DNA from: Flavobacterium sp.
Lineage (GTDB): Bacteria > Bacteroidota > Bacteroidia > Flavobacteriales > Flavobacteriaceae
DNA: 64,000 nucleotides
Assembly (NCBI GenBank): GCA_023259675.1
Contig: JALRGT010000009.1
Coordinates: forward strand, 1 to 64,000
Direction: 5' to 3'
Shown here one piece after another: positions 52,560 to 62,076 of this stretch (position 1 is its first letter; each line of letters starts with the position of its first letter). Made by a program: the position numbers and the translations under genes. The notes below the pieces were generated by a model. It was not told the DNA's origin. It ran no database searches and saw only the letters and a program-made list of their open reading frames with translations.

Positions 52560-53984
52560 TTAATTGCTTTTCTGTAAAACTTTACTTTGGCACACAAAAT
52601 CGGTTTTAGGGATGTTAGTTTTTGATACAGCATTAAAACCTCCTTCAATTTCTGTGAAATTTCTAAAACCTCTTGCCTGTAAAATAGATGCTGCAATCAT
52701 GCTGCGATAGCCACCGGCACAATGCAAATAAAAATGTTCTTTTGGATTGATGTCTTTAATCCATTCATTGATATAAGCCAAAGGCATACTGTAGGCATCT
52801 TGAATATGTTCAGCGCAATATTCACTTTCTTTACGAACATCAATTACTTTGCTTTTTCCAATTTTAACTTCCTCGGCAAATTGATTGGTTGAAATTCTAT
52901 GTATCGAGTCTATTTCTTTTCCTGCTTTTTTCCAAGACTCAAAACCGCCTTCAAGATGTCCGACGATATTATCAAAACCTACTCGACTCAATCGAGTCAC
53001 CGATTCTTCTTCCTGACCTATTTCAGTAACCAAAACGATAGGTTGTCTTACGTCACCAATCAATGCACCTACCCAAGGAGCAAAGTCACCTTCGATACCT
53101 ATATTGACAGATTGCGGTATAAAACCTTTATAAAAAACACCATTTTTTCGAGTATCTAAAATTAAGGCACCGGTATCTTCAACAACAGCTTCAAAATCGT
53201 TAACATTTATGGGTCTCATTCCATTGTTTAGAACGGTTTCAAAACTTTCATAACCTTGTTTATTCATGGCTACATTCATTCCAAAATAAGCAGGTGGAGG
53301 CAATAGACCCGTAGTTACTTCTTTGATGAATTCAGCTTCTGTCATATCGGCCCTCAAAGCATAATTCGTTGCTTTTTGGTTTCCAATTGTGGATACTGTT
53401 TCTTTACTCATGTTTTTTCCACAAGCACTTCCGGCACCATGCGCAGGATATACGATGACATCATCAGGTAATGTCATTATTTTGTCTCTAAGAGAATGAA
53501 ATAATATTCCGGCCAATTGTTCTTGTGTCAGATGTGCCGCTTTTTGTGCTAAATCAGGTCTTCCCACATCACCGATGAATAAGGTGTCTCCAGAAAATAT
53601 AGCATGTTCTTTTCCGTCTTTGTCAATCAACAGATAGGTAGTACTTTCCATCGTATGACCAGGGGTATGAATTGCTTTTATTTTTATTTCACCTAAAGGG
53701 AATTCTTGGCCATCTTTTGCAATGGTAGCTTTAAATTCAGGATTGGCATTGGGACCAAATACGATTGGTGCACCAGTTGCTTTTGATAAGTCTAAATGAC
53801 CAGATACGAAATCAGCGTGAAAATGGGTTTCGAAAATATATTTCAATTTAACGCTATCACGTTCCAATCGATCCAAATAGGGTTGGACTTCACGAAGAGG
53901 GTCGATGATGGCCGCTTCTCCATTGGAAGTAATATAATAAGCACCTTGAGCTAAGCATCCGGTATATATTTGTTCTATCTGCAT
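52560..53984 (-). CDS. MBL-fold hydrolase with two rhodanese domains (persulfide dioxygenase/sulfurtransferase type)
   Basis: 474 residues. The metallo-beta-lactamase domain (1-230) has ETHFHADFVSGH (HxHxD), TPGHT, FSGDTLFIGD and PAHGAGS, as in ETHE1/CstB persulfide dioxygenases. The first rhodanese domain (about 245-355) lacks the catalytic Cys (LVTEIGQEEE at the active-site loop). The second (about 360-465) has HCAGGYRS with the Cys. The same three-domain order occurs in CstB. It opens the operon that ends with DUF6132 and has a Crp/Fnr-type promoter. Confidence 0.9.
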   Translation of the reverse strand: MQIEQIYTGCLAQGAYYITSNGEAAIIDPLREVQPYLDRLERDSVKLKYIFETHFHADFVSGHLDLSKATGAPIVFGPNANPEFKATIAKDGQEFPLGEIKIKAIHTPGHTMESTTYLLIDKDGKEHAIFSGDTLFIGDVGRPDLAQKAAHLTQEQLAGILFHSLRDKIMTLPDDVIVYPAHGAGSACGKNMSKETVSTIGNQKATNYALRADMTEAEFIKEVTTGLLPPPAYFGMNVAMNKQGYESFETVLNNGMRPINVNDFEAVVEDTGALILDTRKNGVFYKGFIPQSVNIGIEGDFAPWVGALIGDVRQPIVLVTEIGQEEESVTRLSRVGFDNIVGHLEGGFESWKKAGKEIDSIHRISTNQFAEEVKIGKSKVIDVRKESEYCAEHIQDAYSMPLAYINEWIKDINPKEHFYLHCAGGYRSMIAASILQARGFRNFTEIEGGFNAVSKTNIPKTDFVCQSKVLQKSN

Positions 53985-54005
53985 GTTTCTTTATTTATAG
54001 TGTGA

Positions 54006-54049
54006 CAAAGGTATAGCAAGATTAAAATCAAAACAGTGACAATAGTTAC
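54006..54049 (-). promoter_or_regulatory. Crp/Fnr-type class II promoter of the MBL-rhodanese operon
   Basis: GTGACAATAGTTAC (54036-54049) lies 26 bases before the TTTG of the -7 element TACCTTTG (54013-54006, minus strand). The geometry is the same as at 35897-35940 and 57456-57499. The same intergenic region holds the cydA promoter on the plus strand (-7 element TAATTTTG at 54165-54172). Confidence 0.82.
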
Positions 54050-54197
54050 ATAAGTAAAATGTAAAATAAAGATACAACAAATATAGGATTTATGCGGTAT
54101 GAAAATTATGAAAATTATCAGTGATAAAGTTGTAATTGATACCACTTCTCCTATTTAATTTGGTTAATTTTGCAAAGCTTTTAAAAAAGATACCCAA

Positions 54198-55529
54198 ATG
54201 GAAGAGATGCTCTTTTATGATCGAATGCAGTTTGCATTTACAATCACCTTTCACTACTTATTTCCACAATTGACCATGGGACTTTCCTTAATCATCGTTT
54301 ATTTTAAGTGGAAGTTTCTAAAAACCCAAAACGAAGATTACAATAAAGCGACTCATTTTTGGATGAAAATTTTTGCGCTCAATTTTGCGATGGGTGTCGT
54401 TACCGGAATTCCGATGGAGTTTCAATTTGGAACTAATTGGGCCAAGTTTTCTGAACTTACCGGAGGGATTATTGGGCAAACTCTCGCTATGGAAGGCATG
54501 TTTTCTTTCTTTTTAGAGTCTTCATTCTTGGGCATGTTTTTATTTGGAGAAAAAATATTGGGTCATAAATGGCATTTTGTTACAGGAGTACTCATTTTGA
54601 TTGGTTCTTGGGCGAGTGGCTTTTTGATTATCGCTACCCATTCCTGGATGCAATTTCCCGTAGGCTACGAAATTTTGGAAAACGGAAAATTTGTCCTGAA
54701 TAATTTTGGTGCGCTATTTTCAAATCCGTGGTTATGGCCTTCTTATTTTCATAATCAAGCGGCATCTTTGGTCACCAGCTCCTTCTTTGTTTCCGGAATT
54801 GGTGCCTTTTATGTTTTGAGTAAAAGAAACATACATTATGGACGACTTTTTTTAAAGACAGGAGTTGTTTTTGGCTTTATTTCCAGTTTGATAGTTGCTG
54901 TTCCAACAGGAGATTTATTGGCAAAAAATGTGGTGAAATACCAACCCGTAACTTTTGCGGCGATGGAAGGCATTTTTCATACCGAGAAAAAAGGTTCCGA
55001 AATCGTTTTGATTGGGCAACCAGATGTAAAAGATAAAAAATTAGATAATAAAATTGCGGTTCCCAATGTGTTGAGTTTCTTGACTTATGGTAGCTGGAAT
55101 ACAGAAATAAAAGGATTGGATCAGTTTGAAGAGAAAAATCATCCAACCAATATTTCAGGATTGTATTATGCATATCATATCATGGTAGGTTTAGGAACGG
55201 TATTTATCGGATTGATGGCGGCGGCTGCTTTTCAACTCTTTCGAAAAAAGTTAGTTACGACAAAATGGATATTATGGTCTTTACTGTTCATGATGCCTTT
55301 TCCATATATCGCCAATACAACAGGTTGGTATACTGCCGAGTTAGGAAGACAACCTTGGCTCGTATATAATTTGTTGCGAACCGCCGATGGTGCTTCGCCA
55401 ACGGTTTCTTCCGGTAATACCTTATTTACCTTACTTGGGTTTATTGGTTTGTACTTGTTATTGGGAATGTTATTCCTGCTTTTGGTTGGAAAAATAATAA
55501 AAAATGGTCCTCAAACAGAAAAAATATAA
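54198..55529 (+). CDS. cydA: Cytochrome bd quinol oxidase subunit I
   Basis: 443 residues. Haem ligands His19 (FTITFHYLFP), His185 (FHNQAAS) and the Met in HIMVGLG match the bd consensus. Glu99 and Glu107 lie in AMEGMFSFFLESS. At 443 residues it is shorter than E. coli CydA (522), so it has the short quinol loop. The conserved GWYTAELGRQPW is present. It reduces oxygen with quinol and is a typical sulfide-resistant oxidase, which fits its place opposite the persulfide operon. Confidence 0.95.
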   Translation: MEEMLFYDRMQFAFTITFHYLFPQLTMGLSLIIVYFKWKFLKTQNEDYNKATHFWMKIFALNFAMGVVTGIPMEFQFGTNWAKFSELTGGIIGQTLAMEGMFSFFLESSFLGMFLFGEKILGHKWHFVTGVLILIGSWASGFLIIATHSWMQFPVGYEILENGKFVLNNFGALFSNPWLWPSYFHNQAASLVTSSFFVSGIGAFYVLSKRNIHYGRLFLKTGVVFGFISSLIVAVPTGDLLAKNVVKYQPVTFAAMEGIFHTEKKGSEIVLIGQPDVKDKKLDNKIAVPNVLSFLTYGSWNTEIKGLDQFEEKNHPTNISGLYYAYHIMVGLGTVFIGLMAAAAFQLFRKKLVTTKWILWSLLFMMPFPYIANTTGWYTAELGRQPWLVYNLLRTADGASPTVSSGNTLFTLLGFIGLYLLLGMLFLLLVGKIIKNGPQTEKI

Positions 55530-55532
55530 GTT

Positions 55533-56609
55533 ATGGAGTTTTTTTGGTACGTAGTTTTAATGGGGATTTTAGCGGTTTACATTGTGTTGGATGGCTATGA
55601 TTTTGGCGCAGGAATTATTCATTTATTTTTTGCCAAAACAGAAAAAGACAAAAAAGCCATAACCAATGCTATTGGTCCTTTTTGGGATGCCAATGAAGTT
55701 TGGTTAATTGCAGCGGGAGGTGTGTTGTTTTTTGCTTTTCCAACCTTATATGCTTCCTCATTTAGTGGATTTTATTTGCCTTTAATGATGATTTTGTGGT
55801 TGCTTATTTTTAGGGCCATTGGTTTGGAATTACGAGGGCAAATTCATCACCCCATGTGGGAAGTGGTTTGGGATAAAGCATTTGGGATAGCCAGTTTGTT
55901 GTTGGCTTTGTTTTTCGGAATGGCCTTAGGAAATGTAGTAAGAGGTGTTAATCTGGGAATGGTAGAAAATGGTATTTCTACCCAAGAAGCACATTTTTTC
56001 TTTTTACCGTTATGGAATCCAACCTTTAGTCCAAAAGCGGATCAATTGGGAATTATAGACTGGTTTACTTTGTTTTTGGGAGTGGTTAGTGCCATAACGC
56101 TTACGATTCATGGTGCCAATTGGATAATTTATAAAACCAATTCATCATTGAACACTAAACTGAAAGAGGTGGTCTATAAACTCAATTTTGTGTTATTGGC
56201 ATTGGTAATTACATCCTTGATTATTTGGAACCAAATTGAATCGGAACCCTTTCATAATTTTATTGAAAACCCGTTATTGTGGCTATTTCCTTTGATTTGT
56301 TTTACCGGTATTTTTGGTTTGTTTAAGGTGAGAACTTTCAAAAAAGACGGTACAGGTTTTTTCTTCTCCAGTTTATTTCTTGTTGGAGGTTTTGCGGCTA
56401 CCACGGCATCTATTTTTCCGAATGTGCTGCCTTCCACCAATACGGTAAATCCTTCATTAACCATTTATAATACAGCCGCAGGTGAATACGGATTGACAAC
56501 AGGAACCTACTGGTTTTTTATCGCTTTGCTTTTGGTAATAGTATATTTTATAATCCAATACAAAGTGTTTAGTGGTAAAATGGACGATGTTGGCTACGGA
56601 GAACATTGA
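55533..56609 (+). CDS. cydB: Cytochrome bd quinol oxidase subunit II
   Basis: 358 residues, 9 predicted helices. LDGYDFGAGIIHL near residue 19, NAIGPFWDANEVWLI and FRAIGLELRGQ are signature CydB blocks. Three bases separate it from cydA. No CydX or CydC/CydD genes are adjacent. Confidence 0.95.
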   Translation: MEFFWYVVLMGILAVYIVLDGYDFGAGIIHLFFAKTEKDKKAITNAIGPFWDANEVWLIAAGGVLFFAFPTLYASSFSGFYLPLMMILWLLIFRAIGLELRGQIHHPMWEVVWDKAFGIASLLLALFFGMALGNVVRGVNLGMVENGISTQEAHFFFLPLWNPTFSPKADQLGIIDWFTLFLGVVSAITLTIHGANWIIYKTNSSLNTKLKEVVYKLNFVLLALVITSLIIWNQIESEPFHNFIENPLLWLFPLICFTGIFGLFKVRTFKKDGTGFFFSSLFLVGGFAATTASIFPNVLPSTNTVNPSLTIYNTAAGEYGLTTGTYWFFIALLLVIVYFIIQYKVFSGKMDDVGYGEH

Positions 56610-56638
56610 TTGTTTTAGTGAGTAGAAAGCTGTTGTTT

Positions 56639-56669
56639 GAAATCTCTTTTGATTTTAAAAGAAGATTTC
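56639..56669. terminator. Bidirectional hairpin between cydB and the TauE gene
   Basis: GAAATCT-CTTTT…AAAAG-AAGATTTC forms about a 12-bp stem with one bulge and overlaps the last codons of the convergent TauE gene. T-rich ends lie on both sides. Confidence 0.5.
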
Positions 56670-57440
56670 TTTTGTGATGATATAAATTCCCATTACAAGG
56701 ACAAACCATCCAAAAATAGGTTTGAGTTTGTTGCCATCAATTTTTTTGGATAATTGAGTTCCAATGATCATTCCGATAAAAGCAATACTTGAAATTCCAA
56801 ATAGCAAGGAATAGTCAATTGGCGTATGGATATATAAATCTCCGGCAAAACCAATGGAGGAGTTGATGAAAATGATAAGCAGTGAAGTGCCGACCGCTTG
56901 TTTCATGGGTAAATTGGCAAAAAATAGTAAGGCTGGAATTATAAGAAATCCACCACCAGCCCCTAGAAAACCAGTTACAATTCCGACTAAAAAGCCAATT
57001 AGGCTCAGTTGGATGTAATTGGTACTTGTAGCTTTAATTTTTGGACTTTTTTTTCGAATCATAGAAATAGCTGCCGCTATCATCAAGATGGAAAAAACAA
57101 TCATAATAAGAAAGTTTTTGGAGACTTTGTAGGAAGCTATCGAAAATAAGGTTGCGGCGATTTGTGGAAAAATTACTTCCCGAATCAACAAAATGGAAAA
57201 AACGGAAGGGATGGCAAAATACAGTGCCGATTTGATTTTTAGATTTCCCATTTTAAAATGGGTATAAGAACCCAATAATGCCGTGACTCCAACAATGAAT
57301 AAGGAATAACTGGTAGCCAGTTCAGGATCGACTTTAAACAAATAGACCAAAATAGGAATAGTTAATATCGAGCCACCACCACCGATTAACCCTAAAGAAA
57401 GTCCTATAATTATAGAAGCCAAATAACCTAAATATTCCAT
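56655..57440 (-). CDS. Sulfite exporter TauE/SafE family permease
   Basis: 261 residues with about eight transmembrane helices. GLSLGLIGGGGSILTIPIL at the N-terminus and GIVTGFLGAGGGFLIIPALL mid-protein are the two half-repeats of TauE/SafE. Members export sulfite, sulfoacetate or other organic sulfur anions. Sulfite is the product of persulfide dioxygenases, so export here would complete the pathway of the MBL-rhodanese operon. Confidence 0.9.
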   Translation of the reverse strand: MEYLGYLASIIIGLSLGLIGGGGSILTIPILVYLFKVDPELATSYSLFIVGVTALLGSYTHFKMGNLKIKSALYFAIPSVFSILLIREVIFPQIAATLFSIASYKVSKNFLIMIVFSILMIAAAISMIRKKSPKIKATSTNYIQLSLIGFLVGIVTGFLGAGGGFLIIPALLFFANLPMKQAVGTSLLIIFINSSIGFAGDLYIHTPIDYSLLFGISSIAFIGMIIGTQLSKKIDGNKLKPIFGWFVLVMGIYIITKEIFF

Positions 57441-57455
57441 GTTTTAAATTTTTTA

Positions 57456-57499
57456 CAAAGGTTATAGATTATAAACACTTGTACAGTAACATTTATCAC
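57456..57499 (-). promoter_or_regulatory. Crp/Fnr-type class II promoter of the TauE gene
   Basis: GTAACATTTATCAC (57486-57499) lies 26 bases before TTTG of the element AACCTTTG (57463-57456, minus strand). It lies between the TauE gene and the Crp/Fnr gene. Confidence 0.78.
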
Positions 57500-57512
57500 A
57501 TGGGATACTATT

Positions 57513-58139
57513 TTAGAAATTAACTTCAATCAAATTGCGATGGAGTTTGACTAGATTGCGTTGTTCCATTTTTTTGAGTAATCTCGAAATCACTTCTCTG
57601 GAAGTATTTAATTCTGTTGCAATTTCTTGATGTGAAAGGCTTAGTTCTTTGCAATTACAAGCAGCTGCATGGCGTTTCAGGTAAAATTCCAAACGTTCGT
57701 CCATAGCTCGGAAGGCGATACTGTCGATAACTTCCAAAACCTCTTCAAATCGGGTGCGATAGGTAAAAATCACAAACTCATACCAGCTGTGATAATGCAT
57801 CATCCATTTTTCCATTAAAGCTAGAGGAACCATGATTAGTTCTACATCATCAACTGCTTTTGCCGTGATTTGACTGGTTTGACTTTTGGTGGCACAAATC
57901 ATAGAAATGGCACAGGCCTGTCCCGGTTGTAAATAATACATGAAAAATTCACCACCGTTTTCACCTTCTCGATAGATTTTAATTTGGCCTTTGGTTACAA
58001 GAACGGTGTTGTTAATATATTGCCCGGTACGCATGATTACATCTCCCGCTTTGTAGGATTGGTAAATCGCATTATTTTCTATTTCTTGAATCAGTTCGTT
58101 TGAAAAGGTTGGAAAAATATTTTTGATTGAATCTTCCAT
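57513..58139 (-). CDS. Crp/Fnr-family transcription regulator
   Basis: 208 residues. The cyclic-nucleotide-like beta-roll covers about 15-125 (YQSYKAGDVIMRTGQYINNTVLVTKGQIKIY, QPGQACAISMICA), then the dimerisation helix. The winged helix has LSHQEIATELNTSREVISRLLKKMEQRNLVKLHR. It has no N-terminal Fnr Cys cluster. Cysteines appear as CAISMIC in the sensor roll and CNC before the HTH. It is the proposed regulator of the three GTRAC-N4-RTYAC promoters. The signal is unknown, with persulfide or redox as candidates. Confidence 0.9.
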   Translation of the reverse strand: MEDSIKNIFPTFSNELIQEIENNAIYQSYKAGDVIMRTGQYINNTVLVTKGQIKIYREGENGGEFFMYYLQPGQACAISMICATKSQTSQITAKAVDDVELIMVPLALMEKWMMHYHSWYEFVIFTYRTRFEEVLEVIDSIAFRAMDERLEFYLKRHAAACNCKELSLSHQEIATELNTSREVISRLLKKMEQRNLVKLHRNLIEVNF

Positions 58140-58430
58140 TTTAGGGGTGTTTATTTAACAAAATCGTATGAAAATGTAAAAGTACGTCAAAAATTGGTTT
58201 TTTTTGGACGGTTTTTAAGAGCATTGTAACAATTATTAAAAAAAATGTAATTTCATATTTACTAATTTCCCCATCGATTTAGCAGACTATTTTTTTGAAT
58301 TGTCAAGGAATTCTTCAAATGAGTAATTTTTAAATAGACTCGCAAACGTTTTCTTCGAATAATTTCTTATTTCATAAATCGCAATATTATTGTTTTAAAA
58401 AAACATTGTATTTTTACAAAAAACACTAAC

Positions 58431-58745
58431 ATGAATTTAACACAAGAAGATTGGATTTCTCAACTGGAAGCAGATGAAAATGCAATAATATTAGACGTAA
58501 GAACAGAAGATGAATATAATGACGGGATTATTCCTAATGCCATAAATATAGATATTCATAAAGGACAAGAATTTATTTCTGAATTGGAAGAATTGGATAA
58601 AAGCAAAAATTATTATGTGTATTGTCGTTCGGGAGCCCGCAGTGCAAAAGCATGCGAAATCATGAATGAGTTGGGTTTTGAAAATGCATACAATCTAATG
58701 GGCGGTATTTTAGATTGGGATGGAGAAGTTGTGGCTCCTGACTAG
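58431..58745 (+). CDS. Single-domain rhodanese
   Basis: 104 residues. LDVRTEDEYNDGIIPNAINI and the active loop YCRSGARSAKA (catalytic Cys near residue 64) show an intact rhodanese. It is cytosolic and transfers sulfane sulfur, and is part of the sulfur island, although no Crp-type site was seen in its promoter. It lies 50 bases upstream of the GapN gene. Confidence 0.92.
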   Translation: MNLTQEDWISQLEADENAIILDVRTEDEYNDGIIPNAINIDIHKGQEFISELEELDKSKNYYVYCRSGARSAKACEIMNELGFENAYNLMGGILDWDGEVVAPD

Positions 58746-58795
58746 TTTAAAAAAACAATGTGCATTTTACTAAAATTAACAATAATAAATTAACG

Positions 58796-60376
58796 ATGAA
58801 TTCAATACCAGAAGCATTTCAGATAAAAAGCGTTCTCAATCAAGATACTTATTTAGTAAACGGTGAATTAAAGAAATGGGAAGGAGAGACTACACCAGTT
58901 TATTCTACCATTTCCTCTACCGAAAAATATGCACCTACTTTACTGGGTTCTATCCCTTTTATGGGGGAAAAAGAAGCAATGGATGCCCTTAATGCCGCCG
59001 ATGCTGCTTTTAATAATGGACAAGGTTTATGGCCAACGATGAAAGTGGCCGATCGTATTAAATGTATGGATAACTTTGTTACTCAAATGAAAGCTACTCG
59101 AAATGAGGTAGTCAAATATTTGATGTGGGAAATTGGTAAAAATTTAAGCGATTCTGAAAAAGAATTTGACAGAACTGTAGAATATATCTATGACACCATA
59201 GAAAGTTATAAAGAACTAAACAGTCGTAGTGCTCATTTTAATAAAGTACAAGGAATTAATGCCATGGTTCGTAGAGGACCTCTTGGAGTTGTTTTATGTC
59301 TAGGACCCTATAATTATCCTTTAAACGAAACTTTCTCTTTGTTGATTCCAGCATTAATTATGGGGAATCCCGTGATTTTTAAACCAGCCAAACACGGAGT
59401 TTTATTAATATCTCCTTTGTTGGAAGCTTTTCAAACGAGTTTTCCAAAAGGAGCCATCAATATTCTTTACGGTAGAGGACGTGAAGTGGCATCGCCAATC
59501 ATGAAATCAGGACGTGTGTCTATTTTGGCATTGATAGGAAATAGTAAATCGGCTATTGCGTTACAGGATTTGCATCCAAACAAAAATAGATTGCGTTTAG
59601 TATTGGGATTGGAAGCTAAAAATCCAGCGATTGTATTACCGGATGCCAATTTAGATTTGGCTATCCAAGAATGTGTAACGGGGTCTTTGTCGTTTAATGG
59701 ACAACGTTGTACCGCTCTGAAAGTATTATACGTTCACGAATCAATTGCTGAAGAATTCAATAAACGATTTGCCGCCAAAGTGGATGAATTGACATTTGGA
59801 AATCCTTGGGATAATTCACCATTCCTTACTCCGCTACCGGAAAAAGAAAAACCGGCTTATATTCAGGAATTAATAGATGACGCGACCAGTAATGGTGCTC
59901 AAGTGCTTAATGCAAAAGGAGGAACACACTATGAAAATTATATTTTTCCAGCCGTTTTGTTTCCTGTAAATAAAAACATGCGTGTGTATCATGAAGAGCA
60001 GTTTGGACCGGTTGTTCCTGTTATCTCTTTCAAAAACATTCAAGAACCATTGAATGATATGGCCGAATCAAATTACGGTCAACAAGTGAGTTTGTTCGGA
60101 AAAGACATTAAAACAATTGCTCCACTTATAGATACCTTAGTGAATTTAGTGTGTCGCGTGAATTTGAACAGTTCTTGCCAACGTGGACCGGATGTATTCC
60201 CTTTCACGGGAAGAAAAGATTCTGCAGTGGGAACATTAAGTATTCATGATGCGTTGCGTTCGTTCTCTATCAGAACGTTTGTTGCTTCCAAAGACAATGA
60301 ATACAACAACGGAATTTTACAAGAGTTATTGAACAGTAAAGAATCAAACTTTATCAATACCGATTATATTTTATAA
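58796..60376 (+). CDS. gapN: NADP-dependent glyceraldehyde-3-phosphate dehydrogenase (GapN/ALDH superfamily)
   Basis: 526 residues from the ATG at 58796 (a GTG at 58760 is rejected). Aldehyde dehydrogenase fold with cofactor block [21 protein letters not shown] and the catalytic Cys in [24 protein letters not shown] and [25 protein letters not shown] closely match flavobacterial GapN proteins. It oxidises glyceraldehyde 3-phosphate irreversibly to 3-phosphoglycerate, making NADPH. A strong terminator follows. Confidence 0.85.
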   Translation: MNSIPEAFQIKSVLNQDTYLVNGELKKWEGETTPVYSTISSTEKYAPTLLGSIPFMGEKEAMDALNAADAAFNNGQGLWPTMKVADRIKCMDNFVTQMKATRNEVVKYLMWEIGKNLSDSEKEFDRTVEYIYDTIESYKELNSRSAHFNKVQGINAMVRRGPLGVVLCLGPYNYPLNETFSLLIPALIMGNPVIFKPAKHGVLLISPLLEAFQTSFPKGAINILYGRGREVASPIMKSGRVSILALIGNSKSAIALQDLHPNKNRLRLVLGLEAKNPAIVLPDANLDLAIQECVTGSLSFNGQRCTALKVLYVHESIAEEFNKRFAAKVDELTFGNPWDNSPFLTPLPEKEKPAYIQELIDDATSNGAQVLNAKGGTHYENYIFPAVLFPVNKNMRVYHEEQFGPVVPVISFKNIQEPLNDMAESNYGQQVSLFGKDIKTIAPLIDTLVNLVCRVNLNSSCQRGPDVFPFTGRKDSAVGTLSIHDALRSFSIRTFVASKDNEYNNGILQELLNSKESNFINTDYIL

Positions 60377-60396
60377 TCTTTTATTATAAATGATAC

Positions 60397-60432
60397 AAAA
60401 CCGCAACAGTCATAGATTGTTGCGGTTTTTTT
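60397..60432 (+). terminator. Rho-independent terminator of the GapN gene
   Basis: An 11-bp stem, AAAACCGCAAC (60397-60407) with GTTGCGGTTTT (60419-60429), is followed by more T residues. Confidence 0.92.
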
Positions 60433-60674
60433 TATGGATTAAAATGAAGGGAAAATGACCCGGTTTTGAGTGTGTAGTATTTGTAGGTATTTTTTTAGAC
60501 TGGTCATAGGTCTGATATTCTTGCTTTTAAACTGGGTTACGATTCATTTAAAATAAATTAGATTAAATTTATATGTTAAAAAAAAATTAGAACCCATCTT
60601 TAGAATGCATTAACTGTATTTCGGATTTAGATTGTAAACCAACCTATTAACTATTGAATCTAACTTGTCTTATT

Positions 60675-61898
60675 ATGAAAAAATCTAAACTGGTATTGAA
60701 AATTTTGATGTTAATAACTCCTTTCTTTTTTATGGGGTGTCAAAATGATGCCAATCAAATTGAAAATACAGTCACAGAAGTAACTATAGCTGAAACGTTA
60801 AGTGATTTTTCTTCCGAACCTATTCCGGGACAATATATTGTAGTTTTAAACGGAGAGTCTACAGCCAAAAAAACGCATTTAAAATACAGTCAGATGAAAA
60901 GTGTGATAACAAATGAAATTGTTGCTAAGTTTTCGAATGCACAATTGGCCAAAGAAAATATTGTTCAAACCTATGGTTATGCTGTAAATGGATTTGCCGC
61001 CAAAATTAATAAGGACCAATTAAAAATCTTGAAAGCAGACAGTAGAGTAAAATCAATCGAACAAGATCAAATGATTACATTGGGGAAACCTTCTAAACCA
61101 GGAAGTGGTGGAGGGGGATCTACAACACCACCAGTGCAAGAAACTCCTTGGGGAATTGCCAGAGTTAATGGTGGAGTATCTGAAAGCACCAGAACGGCTT
61201 GGATTATAGATACCGGAATTGATTTGGATCACCCGGATTTGAATGTTGATATTTCAAGAAGTAGTTCGTTTCTTGGAGGTAGAGATGCAAATAATCCTGA
61301 TGACGGGAATGGTCATGGAACACACGTGGCAGGAACTATCGCAGCTTATAATAATGATTTTGGAGTCATAGGAGTGGCTTCAGGTGCCAAAGTGGTTGCA
61401 GTTCGAGTATTGGATAGTAGAGGAAGCGGAAGCTATTCTGGTGTAATGGCCGGGGTCGATTATGTCGGACGCGAAGGAAAAGAAGGAGATGTTGCGAATA
61501 TGAGTTTGGGAGGTTCTTATTCCAAAGCATTGAATGAGGCAGTTATTGCTGCTTCGTCAGGAGGAGTAATTTTTTGTATCGCTGCAGGAAATAGTGGTGC
61601 TGATGCCAATAATTATTCACCCGCCAGTGCCAATGGAGATTATATTGTTACAGTTTCTGCATCAGATAGCAATGATAATTTTGCCTATTTTTCCAATTAC
61701 GGGAATCCACCAATAGACTGGTGCGCGCCTGGAGTGAGCATCAAATCAACTTGGAAAAATGGAGGATACAATACCATTTCAGGAACTTCAATGGCTACGC
61801 CTCACGTAGCTGGAGTGTTGCTACTAGGAGCCGGACAATCAGGAGGACTTGTTAATGGTGATAAAGACGGAACACCTGATACTATAATAGCACATTAA
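60675..61898 (+). CDS. Subtilisin-family (S8) lipoprotein protease
   Basis: 407 residues from MKKSKLVLKILMLITPFFFMGC at 60675 (an in-frame ATG at 60654 would add 7 unlikely residues). Lipobox FMGC with Cys22. Inhibitor I9 propeptide at about 50-135 (GQYIVVLNGES…VKSIEQDQMITL), then a GSGGGGS linker. The catalytic triad is Asp179 (IIDTGID), His214 (GHGTHVAGT) and Ser372 (GTSMATPHVAG). AAGNSG gives the oxyanion Asn. A surface-anchored protease, with no T9SS domain. Confidence 0.93.
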   Translation: MKKSKLVLKILMLITPFFFMGCQNDANQIENTVTEVTIAETLSDFSSEPIPGQYIVVLNGESTAKKTHLKYSQMKSVITNEIVAKFSNAQLAKENIVQTYGYAVNGFAAKINKDQLKILKADSRVKSIEQDQMITLGKPSKPGSGGGGSTTPPVQETPWGIARVNGGVSESTRTAWIIDTGIDLDHPDLNVDISRSSSFLGGRDANNPDDGNGHGTHVAGTIAAYNNDFGVIGVASGAKVVAVRVLDSRGSGSYSGVMAGVDYVGREGKEGDVANMSLGGSYSKALNEAVIAASSGGVIFCIAAGNSGADANNYSPASANGDYIVTVSASDSNDNFAYFSNYGNPPIDWCAPGVSIKSTWKNGGYNTISGTSMATPHVAGVLLLGAGQSGGLVNGDKDGTPDTIIAH

Positions 61899-61920
61899 GA
61901 GAAATAGTAATTTGATATTA

Positions 61921-61953
61921 AAAAGAGAATTCCATAACGGAATTCTCTTTTTT
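61921..61953. terminator. Bidirectional terminator after the subtilisin gene
   Basis: A perfect AAAAGAGAATTCC/GGAATTCTCTTTT stem around ATAAC, with T and A runs on both sides. Confidence 0.9.
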
Positions 61954-62076
61954 AATTTTAGGAAGTTTTATGAATGTTGGAAATAATTATTTAATTTAGA
62001 GTGTTTTAAATTGTGATTGTAAAATGGATTATTCGGGTTGTTTATTTTAAAACCGAATTTTTAAAAATTAAGAGTT

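Noticed and set aside
54119..54137. A fourth Crp/Fnr-type site for cydA (CAGTGATAAAGTTGTAA)
   Set aside because: Only the left half fits. The right half lacks RTYAC, and the distance to the cydA -7 element is 34 rather than 26 bases.
58210..58240. A Crp/Fnr-type site before the single-domain rhodanese (GTAACAATTATTAA)
   Set aside because: The right half does not match, and no -7 element stands 26 bases away.
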